Shown here in pieces: positions 1 to 6,767 of a DNA stretch of 24,860 nucleotides. This DNA is from JAWWAH01 sp033721415. Lineage in GTDB: Bacteria; Patescibacteriota; Minisyncoccia; Spechtbacterales; 2-12-FULL-38-22. Made by a program: the position numbers and the translations under genes. Every line of letters starts with the position of its first letter. Position 1 is the stretch's first letter. The stretch is taken from positions 1-24,860 of the forward strand of contig JAWWAH010000012.1 in NCBI GenBank assembly GCA_033721415.1, read 5' to 3'. The notes under the pieces were generated by a model. It did not search any database. It had not been told where the DNA came from and saw nothing but the letters and a program-made list of their open reading frames with translations.

Positions 1-1
1 A

Positions 2-850
2 AATGACAAAGAAAGCGTTGTAGAGTTAGTGTTTAAATATGATAATTTTTCAGAATTCTTCAACCAGGTACAGGCTAGAAGATCAATGCAAGGTGCTATT
101 CAAGAAAGACTTCTAGAAATAAAAGAGCTTAAGGTTGAACTTGAAGAATCTAAAGTAATTTTAACCGAAAAAGAAGCAAGATTCGCAGAAGATAGATCGG
201 TACTAAGAGACCAAAAAATAATCATAGAAAGAGAGCGCTTAAGAAGAAACCAGCTTCTTCGCGAAGCTCGACAGGAAGAAGCTGGGTACCAAGAATTACT
301 TAGCGAAATAGAGGCACAGCAAAAAGAAACACAGGAACAAATTTTTGAACTTGAAGATCAACTTAGGCAAGCTATAGATCCCGATAGTATACCAACTGCA
401 GGAACAGCATTATTCCAATGGCCAGCTGAAGGTATTTTAACTCAAGGTTATGGATGTACATCTTTTGCTAAATCTTCTAAATTCTATCCTAGTTGTTTTC
501 ATAACGGAATAGATGTTGCGTCAGCAGGAGGTACTCCTATATATGCAGCTGCTGATGGAGTTGTACTTCACATGGATTATACCCCAACGGCATATGGGTA
601 CTGGATAACCATAAAACATAGCAATGGTCTTATAACTCTGTATGGGCACCTTTCGCTACAGAAAGTAAGACCTGGCCAAACCGTTAAGAGGGGAGACTTA
701 ATAGGATATATGGGCTCAACAGGTCTATCAACGGGTCCGCACTTACACTTTACCGTGTTCACAGCGAATGATTACTTCTTAAAGCCAAGTAGGTACAGTG
801 GTATGATACCTATTGGGGCAACAGTAAACCCATTTGATTATCTACCATAG
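2..850 (+). CDS. M23-family murein endopeptidase with coiled coil, 5' end outside window
   Basis: Secreted peptidoglycan hydrolase of the EnvC/NlpD-like type, expected to cut peptide cross-links outside the membrane. The reading frame is open to the left edge, so the gene starts upstream; the GTG at 29 is only the first in-frame start codon inside the window, and I see no ribosome binding site for it. Counting from that GTG, residues 20-115 are a charged coiled coil and 130-250 are the LytM/M23 domain. Its zinc and catalytic residues are intact: H158 and D162 in HNGID, H207 in YGH, and H238/H240 in HLHF. Two cysteines (143 and 156) sit just before HNGID and could form a disulfide. The missing N-terminus presumably holds the signal peptide. 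Family assignment is secure; which wall bond is cut is not known. Confidence 0.93.
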   Translation, partial: NDKESVVELVFKYDNFSEFFNQVQARRSMQGAIQERLLEIKELKVELEESKVILTEKEARFAEDRSVLRDQKIIIERERLRRNQLLREARQEEAGYQELLSEIEAQQKETQEQIFELEDQLRQAIDPDSIPTAGTALFQWPAEGILTQGYGCTSFAKSSKFYPSCFHNGIDVASAGGTPIYAAADGVVLHMDYTPTAYGYWITIKHSNGLITLYGHLSLQKVRPGQTVKRGDLIGYMGSTGLSTGPHLHFTVFTANDYFLKPSRYSGMIPIGATVNPFDYLP

Positions 851-878
851 GTATTTAGGCTCTTATTGAGGATACCTA
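848..878 (+). terminator. Weak candidate terminator after M23 peptidase gene
   Basis: TAGGTAT at 848-854 pairs with ATACCTA at 872-878, and CTC (860-862) can pair with GAG (868-870) inside it. The stem overlaps the TAG stop codon. Only a broken A/T tract follows, so termination is uncertain. Confidence 0.35.
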
Positions 879-907
879 AAATAATATTAAGCAACTTTAT
901 AATAAAT

Positions 908-936
908 TTGTCAAGTTTTAGATAATTTCTTATTAT
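908..936 (+). promoter_or_regulatory. Sigma70-type promoter of the 104-codon gene
   Basis: TTGTCA (908-913), a 17-base spacer and TATTAT (931-936). The -10 ends only 8 bases before the ATG at 945, so transcription should start at or within two bases of the start codon, giving a leaderless mRNA. Confidence 0.6.
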
Positions 937-944
937 TTTTATCT

Positions 945-1259
945 ATGTTAGGTTTCTTGTCTAATATAATTGTAATCATTCTTATACTCACATCTGTGTT
1001 TATTTTAACTTTGCCAGATAATATACTAGAGGAAGTTCCATCCGTATTAAAATTTAAGAATTTTCTAAAAACAAAGTTTTCACAGAGCTACGAATTAAGT
1101 AAATCGATCCTTACAACTAGTTTTAATTCTATACAAGAAGCGTTCATGCGGCTAAGGAATGCATCTACCGAGGGGTATAGTACCACCCGTGATACTGTAG
1201 AAACCAAATATGAGGCAGTAAAAGACCTAGAAGATGCCTGGAATAGACTAACTGACTAA
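945..1259 (+). CDS. Small single-pass membrane protein, function unknown
   Basis: A 104-residue protein I do not recognise. Residues 4-24 form one strongly hydrophobic segment (N-terminal anchor or uncleaved signal). The rest is hydrophilic and probably helical, with a stretch of Ser, Thr, Lys and Glu. It has no cysteines and no recognisable enzyme motif. The ATG at 945 has no Shine-Dalgarno sequence but lies 8 bases after a good -10 box, which supports this start. It stands between the M23 peptidase and the Xer recombinase on the same strand, with its own promoter, so a link to either is not shown. That it is a real gene rests on the promoter, the frame length and the sensible membrane topology. 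Confidence 0.7.
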   Translation: MLGFLSNIIVIILILTSVFILTLPDNILEEVPSVLKFKNFLKTKFSQSYELSKSILTTSFNSIQEAFMRLRNASTEGYSTTRDTVETKYEAVKDLEDAWNRLTD

Positions 1260-1375
1260 TAAGATATAATTTAGCGTGAAATGTATATAAGGCAAAATAA
1301 ACAGATTTATCGGAAACCACCTAACCATATTATATAGAAAGAACTACGCTAGTAATATATAAGAAAGGTTAAGAG

Positions 1376-1396
1376 TATACCTATTATAAAGGTATA
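1376..1396 (+). repeat. Inverted repeat TATACCT/AGGTATA upstream of xer
   Basis: TATACCT (1376-1382) and AGGTATA (1390-1396) form a 7-bp stem with a 7-base loop. A second, shorter one with the same core in opposite order follows (AGGTA 1456-1460, TACCT 1466-1470). No U-run follows either, so they are not ordinary terminators. Both lie in the 275-bp gene-free stretch 1260-1534. Confidence 0.4.
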
Positions 1397-1413
1397 TATG
1401 TGGAAAAAGAGGT

Positions 1414-1441
1414 TTGACGGCTTATTTGCTTATTTTATAAT
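1414..1441 (+). promoter_or_regulatory. Sigma70-type promoter for the Xer recombinase gene
   Basis: TTGACG (1414-1419), a 16-base spacer and a perfect TATAAT (1436-1441). The predicted start near 1448 gives a leader of about 85 bases, which contains the small AGGTA/TACCT hairpin, the candidate dif-like site and a pyrimidine tract. Confidence 0.65.
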
Positions 1442-1474
1442 GAAAATAGATATTAAGGTACGCTTTACCTATAT

Positions 1475-1502
1475 TGTGCGAATAATAGTATATATTTAAA
1501 AC
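1475..1502 (+). other. Candidate dif-like Xer recombination site
   Basis: A 28-bp stretch arranged as 11-6-11. From memory of the Escherichia coli dif site, the left arm (TGTGCGAATAA) matches its XerC arm at 9 of 11 positions and the right arm (ATATTTAAAAC) matches the XerD arm at 7 of 11. It lies 32 bp upstream of the xer start codon. Inner dyad symmetry is imperfect. This is suggestive only, since AT-rich DNA yields partial matches by chance. Confidence 0.3.
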
Positions 1503-1534
1503 TGGGCATATCACCCCTCTCCTCTCTTTACCCC

Positions 1535-2494
1535 ATGAAAAAATCAAACAAACCTATAATAAAACATATACCTGACTTTCTTGATTATTGTGAAGTAGAA
1601 AAAGGATTAGCAAATAAAACACAGGAAAATTATCAAAGATACTTAAATATTTTTGTGTTGTGGCTGAAGAAAAACAATAAAGAGGGTCTACTCCCCCATC
1701 AGCTTACCGCTGACGATATTTGGCAATATAGATTATTCCTTGCACGTAAATATAAAACACGTTCAGGTAAAAATCTTAAAAAAGTTACCCAAAATTATTA
1801 CCTTGTAGCACTAAGAGCTCTTTTAGACTATTTTACAGATAGAGACATAACATGCCTACCTTCCAGTAAAATAAAGCTTCCAAAAGGTGCAAAGCAAGAG
1901 ACTGTCAAATTTTTAACACTAGATCAGGTTAGAAAACTATTAGAAACACCGGATACAAATAAAAAATCGGGATTAAGAAACAGGGCAATAATGGAGGTTC
2001 TGTTTTCTACCGGTTTACGTATAGCAGAGTTAGTTTCTCTAAATAGAGATCAAATAAGCTTTAAAAACATGGACGAAGGCATGGAGTTGACCATAACCGG
2101 TAAAGGAAACCGCCCCAGAACCGTGTATTTCTCCCCCAGAGCTTTGAAATGGCTCAAGATGTATGATGATAGCAGGGAAGATATAGACCCCGCTCTATTT
2201 GTCAATTATCGCTCAAGGGGTGATACAGATTCTCGACGTCTATCAGCTAGATATATAGAAAAATTTGTACGAAAATATGGACGATTAGCAGGCCTACCTA
2301 TAGCGGTTACGCCACATGTATTAAGACACTCTTATGCAACCGACTTATTAGTGCAAGGTGTAGACTTACGTACTGTCCAAGAATTCTTAGGACACGCGAA
2401 TATAGCAACCACCCAGATTTATACACACATCACAAGTAAGCGCCTAAAAGAAATACACAAAAAATACCACGGTGGGAATAAACTTGAGGAATAA
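1535..2494 (+). CDS. xerC: Xer-type tyrosine recombinase
   Basis: Site-specific recombinase of the XerC/XerD family, expected to resolve chromosome dimers at dif. Length (319 residues) is normal. Residues 10-105 are the SAM-like core-binding domain and 120-305 the catalytic domain. The full active site is visible: R162 (GLRIAE), K190 (TGKGN), H261 and R264 (HVLRH), H287 (LGHAN) and the nucleophile Y296. The ATG at 1535 follows a pyrimidine-rich stretch and has no Shine-Dalgarno sequence; a promoter lies about 100 bases upstream. It stands alone, with a strong terminator after it, and no phage or integron genes are nearby, which favours a housekeeping Xer over an element-borne integrase. Sequence alone does not tell XerC from XerD, and only one Xer may exist in such a small genome, so the symbol is tentative. 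Confidence 0.9.
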   Translation: MKKSNKPIIKHIPDFLDYCEVEKGLANKTQENYQRYLNIFVLWLKKNNKEGLLPHQLTADDIWQYRLFLARKYKTRSGKNLKKVTQNYYLVALRALLDYFTDRDITCLPSSKIKLPKGAKQETVKFLTLDQVRKLLETPDTNKKSGLRNRAIMEVLFSTGLRIAELVSLNRDQISFKNMDEGMELTITGKGNRPRTVYFSPRALKWLKMYDDSREDIDPALFVNYRSRGDTDSRRLSARYIEKFVRKYGRLAGLPIAVTPHVLRHSYATDLLVQGVDLRTVQEFLGHANIATTQIYTHITSKRLKEIHKKYHGGNKLEE

Positions 2495-2521
2495 AAAAAG
2501 CGCACAATAAGCGCAGTCTCT

Positions 2522-2549
2522 AAACACACTCTTCAAAGAGTGTGTTTTT
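2522..2549 (+). terminator. Rho-independent terminator between convergent xer and CAP genes
   Basis: A perfect 12-bp inverted repeat (2522-2533 and 2536-2547) ends in TTTTT on the plus strand, giving a clear terminator for xer. It also lies just past the stop of the convergent minus-strand gene, where the U-tract is weaker, so it may work in both directions. Confidence 0.85.
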
Positions 2550-4008
2550 ATAGTAGAAGTAGTGCAGTAAGGAGTGCTAATGTAAACACCCTAGGAGCAA
2601 AGAATAGTATATTCTTTTTCTTGGTAATGGATATTATAAAAACCCAAACCAGCAGACCCAATAAGAATATTGCAAATACATTTTTAGAAATTTGCGGCAA
2701 AGAGTCTAGTAAAAATACTTTTACTTTTGTCCAGAATTTACTTGGGTTGTTTACTGCATTGGCTACATAATCAGTCACAGAAGCTAGAACCTCTGCCTCC
2801 TTAGCTAGATAACTGTCCTTAATCACTTGAATTTTATCCATTTCATCTGTATCTATATTAGCTCCAGCTACATTAGCAAGACGCGCCTCTTCTGTAAGAA
2901 GTCCCTTGAACTCAGGAGTTAAGGCGAATGTAGGCAATGATTCCCTGGTTATTGCTACTCCCTCAGGATAAAATAGATCCGAAGCTTCCTTATCATTAAT
3001 AAGGTATACAGAACTCCAGTCGTATCCCAGTGATGTAAATTCTTCAGCAGTTAATTTAAGATGATGCTTTGTTCCAACATCAGATCCTTCAGAAGCAACA
3101 AGCACATATATATCGCCACTTACAGGGGTCCCATCTGGATAAACCTCCATAACCATTTGACTAGATTCTAACTCTTGTAGAACAGTCTCTTCTACAGTTT
3201 TAATATTGTTCCAAGATAAATGATCATAAGAATCAAAAATATTTGGATTTAATATTAACCTTTTGTAATATTGGTCGCCATTAATTTTTACAATATAGAC
3301 ATCCTCAGAGCCCTCAGTTCGTAAAAGATCTCCATTACGAACACTGCTTAAGCTCGCAATAGTTCTAGGTTCGGTAGGGGTATTTGGGGTTTCTATTGTA
3401 TTAGATACAGCTAGGCTCTCTAGGGTTGGTGTTATTTCTTTTCCTAAAAACATAACTGTTACGACCGTATTTCTTCCTTGGTATTCTCCTTCAGCTACCC
3501 CTATACCAATATCTGTATAATAATTATTTAATATATTTTTTCTATGAGATGGAGAGTTTAGCCATGCTTTTGTAACTAAATAAGGATCGTTGAAATCAAT
3601 TGCCAAATTTTCTCCAGCAAGAGCATATTTGTAATCTACCTTTTTTAACCAAATCCAAGGCCTCTCCCCTTCTGGGCTATTATGGGAAAAATAATCTCTT
3701 GCTATCATATCTTCAGCTTTCATTTGTGCGGCTTGAGTAAGTTTTGGATGTGGACTCAAGGGTCCTATATTGCCGAGCTCTTGTCTAGCGGGATTTACTT
3801 CCGCAATAACCAAATCTTGGGTTATTGCTGCAAAAAAAGATTGAAAAACACTCTCTTGGTATGGGTAAGCTATACCAACGAGAAGCATCACGGTCAGTCC
3901 ATAAACAACAAAAGCCATCTTACTTAGTGCAAGAGGCTCATGATTATCCACGCTAGGCAGAAACCAGCGCTTTAGTGTTTGAGTTGTTTTTTTGAAAACA
4001 GGTTTCAT
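2548..4008 (-). CDS. CAP (SCP/YkwD) domain surface protein with two tandem C-terminal modules
   Basis: Membrane-anchored extracellular protein of 486 residues; biochemical role unknown. Residues 31-50 form an N-terminal transmembrane segment. Residues 70-190 are a CAP/YkwD domain with the conserved cleft residues H109 (YFSHNS), E133 (GENLA) and H155 (SPSHRKNIL). After a Pro/Thr-rich linker (195-220) come two related modules of the kind seen in CPR surface proteins: 223-290 (VYIVKI, KRLILNP, LSWNNIKTV) and 295-350 (IYVLVA, KHHLKL, YDWSSVYLI). Two hydrophobic segments close the protein (443-462 and 467-486), split by KKK. The upstream neighbour on the same strand is a sortase, 72 bp away, but no LPxTG-like signal is visible here. 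The start is supported by an extended -10 box 8 bases upstream; an AGGA lies 3 bases before the ATG. Confidence 0.88.
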   Translation of the reverse strand: MKPVFKKTTQTLKRWFLPSVDNHEPLALSKMAFVVYGLTVMLLVGIAYPYQESVFQSFFAAITQDLVIAEVNPARQELGNIGPLSPHPKLTQAAQMKAEDMIARDYFSHNSPEGERPWIWLKKVDYKYALAGENLAIDFNDPYLVTKAWLNSPSHRKNILNNYYTDIGIGVAEGEYQGRNTVVTVMFLGKEITPTLESLAVSNTIETPNTPTEPRTIASLSSVRNGDLLRTEGSEDVYIVKINGDQYYKRLILNPNIFDSYDHLSWNNIKTVEETVLQELESSQMVMEVYPDGTPVSGDIYVLVASEGSDVGTKHHLKLTAEEFTSLGYDWSSVYLINDKEASDLFYPEGVAITRESLPTFALTPEFKGLLTEEARLANVAGANIDTDEMDKIQVIKDSYLAKEAEVLASVTDYVANAVNNPSKFWTKVKVFLLDSLPQISKNVFAIFLLGLLVWVFIISITKKKNILFFAPRVFTLALLTALLLL

Positions 4009-4016
4009 TTATCCTA

Positions 4017-4025
4017 ACTATACCA
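4017..4025 (-). promoter_or_regulatory. Extended -10 promoter for the CAP-domain gene
   Basis: On the minus strand, TGG-TATAGT sits 8 bases before the ATG. No convincing -35 is seen. If used, it gives a leaderless mRNA independent of the sortase promoter. Confidence 0.4.
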
Positions 4026-4080
4026 TGCTTTAATAAAGTTGTACACAGTAAATTAATACCCGAAAATATTGCCTTCTCCC

Positions 4081-4875
4081 CTACTCTACGCTAATTAATT
4101 CACCTGTAATAACCAATCTGCTTTCCGTAGAAAATAAAGGATGACACGTTATTAGCGTAACAATCGAATTATCTGTTGGATTCAAAACTTCCGTTGCTGA
4201 AGGATCTACAATTTTTTCACTATTTACGCGATATGTGTATTTCTTTCCTTCCCAGTATATGTAAACTAAATCTCCGTTTTCTAGCTTGTCCAGCAGATAA
4301 AAGGTTGCTTGATACGGAGGTCTATACCTAAAACGATGTGCACTTAAAGCCGTATTCCCTCCATTGTCTGGAGTTGAAGTCTTGGGATCACGCCAAGCAC
4401 CTCTGTCCCATGCCCATTCAGCGTTGGTACTTTCTATTATGGAAATGTTTACCCCTATTTTAGGTATAACTAAGGTGTTGCCTTGGGGTATCATATTTAC
4501 CGTAGATGATGTATCCTGAGATGCTGTAGTAGAAGTAACAGAGGAGCTAGTGCCCACGATTTCTACTCCTGAATTATTTATACTATTCTGCGTTAATTCA
4601 TTTTGATTTTCTGCAAGTTCTTCGCTAGCACTAATGCCTAAAGGGGCGCTTATTGCCCTGCCTAAAAATGTTTCTGTCCCCCCTACTTGATACATTAGTA
4701 ACGGCATAAGAGGATAAGTCATCACTAATAAAGCTATGGCAGTCATGGATGCCCATAGTGCTTTTTTCGCTCCCCTTTTCCTCTCCCTTTTTTTAGTTGT
4801 TTTTAGGGAGTCTCTATGAGTAGTTACTAGAAAACGATTTCTGGGTATCAGTTGTAAGTTTTCTTTTTTTTGCAT
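4081..4875 (-). CDS. Sortase, class E-like
   Basis: Membrane-bound cysteine transpeptidase that would join sorted surface proteins to cell-wall or other amine acceptors. The N-terminus is strongly basic (residues 11-38), followed by a transmembrane segment (39-63), a Ser/Thr-rich low-complexity linker (about 84-128) and the sortase barrel (133-262). The catalytic triad is present: H180 (ALSAHR), C244 (TLITCHP) and R253 (ESRLVI). The TLxTCHP form, with a Cys-His-Pro run, is closest to class E sortases. The first Met has a strong promoter 70 bases upstream but only weak ribosome-binding potential (AAGAAG). It is followed by the CAP-domain gene. No protein in this window carries an LPxTG- or LAxTG-type tail, so its substrates lie elsewhere or use an unknown signal. 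Confidence 0.93.
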   Translation of the reverse strand: MQKKENLQLIPRNRFLVTTHRDSLKTTKKRERKRGAKKALWASMTAIALLVMTYPLMPLLMYQVGGTETFLGRAISAPLGISASEELAENQNELTQNSINNSGVEIVGTSSSVTSTTASQDTSSTVNMIPQGNTLVIPKIGVNISIIESTNAEWAWDRGAWRDPKTSTPDNGGNTALSAHRFRYRPPYQATFYLLDKLENGDLVYIYWEGKKYTYRVNSEKIVDPSATEVLNPTDNSIVTLITCHPLFSTESRLVITGELISVE

Positions 4876-4890
4876 ATTTTTATACTTCTT

Positions 4891-4919
4891 AAGCCTTGAA
4901 ATATACTCGACAAGGGCTT
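4891..4919 (-). promoter_or_regulatory. Hairpin in the 5' leader of the sortase mRNA
   Basis: On the minus strand AAGCCCTTG pairs with CAAGGCTT around a 12-base loop, with one bulged base. It lies between the predicted transcription start (near 4939) and the sortase ATG (4875). A role in mRNA stability or translation is possible but unproven. Confidence 0.4.
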
Positions 4920-4945
4920 TTAGTACCGTAGCTCATTATTGTAAT

Positions 4946-4974
4946 ATTATACCATAATGATATTAATTAGTCAA
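4946..4974 (-). promoter_or_regulatory. Strong sigma70-type promoter of the sortase-CAP unit
   Basis: On the minus strand: TTGACT (4974-4969), exactly 17 bases, then a perfect TATAAT (4951-4946) preceded by TGG, an extended -10. The leader would be about 65 bases. Confidence 0.8.
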
Positions 4975-5102
4975 AGTATAGTAGTTAAAATTTTCCGACG
5001 GTAATCTTGTTTACCTAATAATATAATTCTTAATTCTAAGGAGAGTATTCTCCACACAAAATAAACCAGGAAAGCTTCGAACCCTATTTTTTTAAGTCTA
5101 AG

Positions 5103-6332
5103 TTATGAAGTTTTATTTTTTATATTTTCCAGAACTCTCCAGCCGTCTCCTGCACCTATTGCTAGTAACACTTTATCGTTGGCTAGGTTATCTTTAAAAA
5201 ACTTCTCTGCTTCTGTTGTGTTGTTAAAATATTTTGCACCAAGAGATTCTGCTAATTTTTTCCCAGAAACATCGCTATCTTCGTGCTCTCTTGCTGAACC
5301 ATAAGTTTTTAATATATATACCTCATCTGCACCAGAAAGAGTGTTCGAAAATTCATCAAAAAACTCTTTGGTTCTAGAATATGTATGAGGCTGGAAAAGA
5401 GCAATAATTTTTTTATCTATGTACTTTGAGCGCGCGCCCTTAAGTACAGCTTCTATTTCTGTTGGGTGATGAGCATAGTCATCAAATAATAAGGCTCCGT
5501 TATACTCTCCATACGCCTCAAAGCGTCGAGCAAGCCCTGGAAACTTCTCGAGAGCTTTTTTAGCTTGTTGAGGACTCACCCCTATCTTAGTTGCAGCAGT
5601 ATAAGCAAGATTTGCGTTTTCTTGATTATACGTTCCCGGAAGCTTTAGATTAAACTTTTTGAGTTGTTCAATTTCCTCCATTTGTATTATTGTTTCCATT
5701 TTCTCAGAGGAAAAAAATTTTTGAAAAGATTTTATGTATTCATCTTTATTTTTAAAATAGTCCGGGTGATCAAAATCTATGTTTGTTACCAATATCATCC
5801 TAGGATTATATTTTAAATAAGCTTCTTTATATTCATCTGCCTCAATCACAAAGTACTTATCTTGGCCTACTCTACCATTGCCTCCCCATGCGATAACTTG
5901 ACTTCCAAGCACAACAGTAGGGTCGAGACCAGCACATTCAAGTATAAATCCAAGCATTGCGGTTGTTGTACTCTTACCATGCGTTCCGCACACAGCAATC
6001 CCATAATCTGAAGAATTAAATAATTCGGCCAAAGCTTCAGGGTAAGACATCATCTTTAGTCCCCTATTCTTAGCTTCAAGCATTTCTACATTACTAGAGT
6101 CTTTGTAAGCGTTGGAATAAATAATTAAATCCACATCTTCTGCTATATTATTAGGGCTAAACTCCTCGTTAAAATAAATATCCTGATCTTTTAATACAGT
6201 ATCTGTGAAAAAAACTTCATCAGTATCAGAGCCCACAACCTCTATCCCGCGCCCATTCAATATACCAGCCAATGCTGTCATTCCCGCACCTTTTATCCCT
6301 ATCATATGGACTTTTTTTACATTTTCTAACAT
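5103..6332 (-). CDS. murC: UDP-N-acetylmuramate--L-alanine ligase
   Basis: Cytoplasmic Mur ligase adding L-alanine to UDP-MurNAc, the first peptide step of peptidoglycan precursor synthesis. The N-terminal UDP-binding motif IGIKGAGMTALA (11-22) is characteristic of MurC. The ATP P-loop GTHGKSTTT is at 116-124; the central-domain metal and lysine region (EADEYKEAY, NIDFDHPDYF) and the C-terminal domain (DDYAHHPTEI, FQPHTYSRT, GAGDGW) are all present. At 409 residues it is shorter than the E. coli enzyme (491). No Shine-Dalgarno sequence precedes the ATG. It is not in a division/cell-wall cluster here; its neighbours are a sortase downstream and an anchored Ada-like protein upstream. The MurC-like Mpl ligase is an alternative but less likely given length and the N-terminal motif. 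Confidence 0.93.
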   Translation of the reverse strand: MLENVKKVHMIGIKGAGMTALAGILNGRGIEVVGSDTDEVFFTDTVLKDQDIYFNEEFSPNNIAEDVDLIIYSNAYKDSSNVEMLEAKNRGLKMMSYPEALAELFNSSDYGIAVCGTHGKSTTTAMLGFILECAGLDPTVVLGSQVIAWGGNGRVGQDKYFVIEADEYKEAYLKYNPRMILVTNIDFDHPDYFKNKDEYIKSFQKFFSSEKMETIIQMEEIEQLKKFNLKLPGTYNQENANLAYTAATKIGVSPQQAKKALEKFPGLARRFEAYGEYNGALLFDDYAHHPTEIEAVLKGARSKYIDKKIIALFQPHTYSRTKEFFDEFSNTLSGADEVYILKTYGSAREHEDSDVSGKKLAESLGAKYFNNTTEAEKFFKDNLANDKVLLAIGAGDGWRVLENIKNKTS

Positions 6333-6393
6333 ATATTAATTTATATTCTTTACTTTATATTAATATGCATAAAGATAGCATGCGTGTATATAA

Positions 6394-6717
6394 TTACTGA
6401 CAGTTCCCAGCTAATTCATAGCCAGCCTCAACTGCCTCTTGGTTATTAGTAAAATAGATCTTGTTTTCTTCTTTTATCCTCTTAGCCCCAGGGCAATGCT
6501 CATAATGATATTTATCAGAATTTACACTAGCAACCACCCTTCCATTATAGGGTTGCAAAATATCATTATTTACAGTAGAATATGTATTGTCGGATATTTT
6601 TTCGACTACAATAGAAGGTTTTTGCAATTTCACTACATTTGCGGTAAAGTATCCCATACTGAAAACTGTAATTGTAGCTAAGGATACTAAAATTGCGTAA
6701 AAAATCTCTTTTTTCAT
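6394..6717 (-). CDS. Membrane-anchored Ada-like metal-binding domain protein
   Basis: A 107-residue protein with an N-terminal transmembrane segment (5-27) and a small C-terminal domain (60-107) resembling the Ada zinc-binding fold that occurs alone in many bacterial surface and DNA-binding proteins. The pattern is SDKYHYEHCPGAKRI, an aromatic YFTNNQEA turn, then AGYELAGNC at the end. Candidate ligands are C75 and C106, with H71 or H74 nearby; only two cysteines are present instead of Ada's four, so metal binding is uncertain. The topology places the domain outside the cell. It is divergent from rpmA (50 bp between start codons) and upstream of murC on the same strand (61 bp). Function unknown. 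Confidence 0.75.
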   Translation of the reverse strand: MKKEIFYAILVSLATITVFSMGYFTANVVKLQKPSIVVEKISDNTYSTVNNDILQPYNGRVVASVNSDKYHYEHCPGAKRIKEENKIYFTNNQEAVEAGYELAGNCQ

Positions 6718-6720
6718 TAA

Positions 6721-6748
6721 TTGTAAACTATCATTAAATAAATAAAAT
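6721..6748 (+). promoter_or_regulatory. Probable promoter of rpmA
   Basis: TTGTAA (6721-6726), a 16-base spacer and TAAAAT (6743-6748). The leader would be about 13 bases, too short for a useful ribosome binding site, and none is seen. Confidence 0.45.
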
Positions 6749-6767
6749 TTCCAGATTTTAACTTACT

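Noticed and set aside
1464..1525. A minus-strand ATG near 1511 follows a GA-rich, Shine-Dalgarno-like run.
   Set aside because: The frame stops after about 14 codons, and the purine run is only the complement of the pyrimidine tract before xer.
5040..5053. GGAGA/TCTCC hairpin downstream of murC as a terminator.
   Set aside because: Only 5 bp of stem and no following U-run on the minus strand; too weak to call.
5072..5095. GTTCGAA on the minus strand near 5085 resembles a tRNA T-loop.
   Set aside because: The T-stem has mostly G-U pairs with one mismatch, no matching acceptor, D or anticodon arms are found, and the 5' half would fall inside murC.
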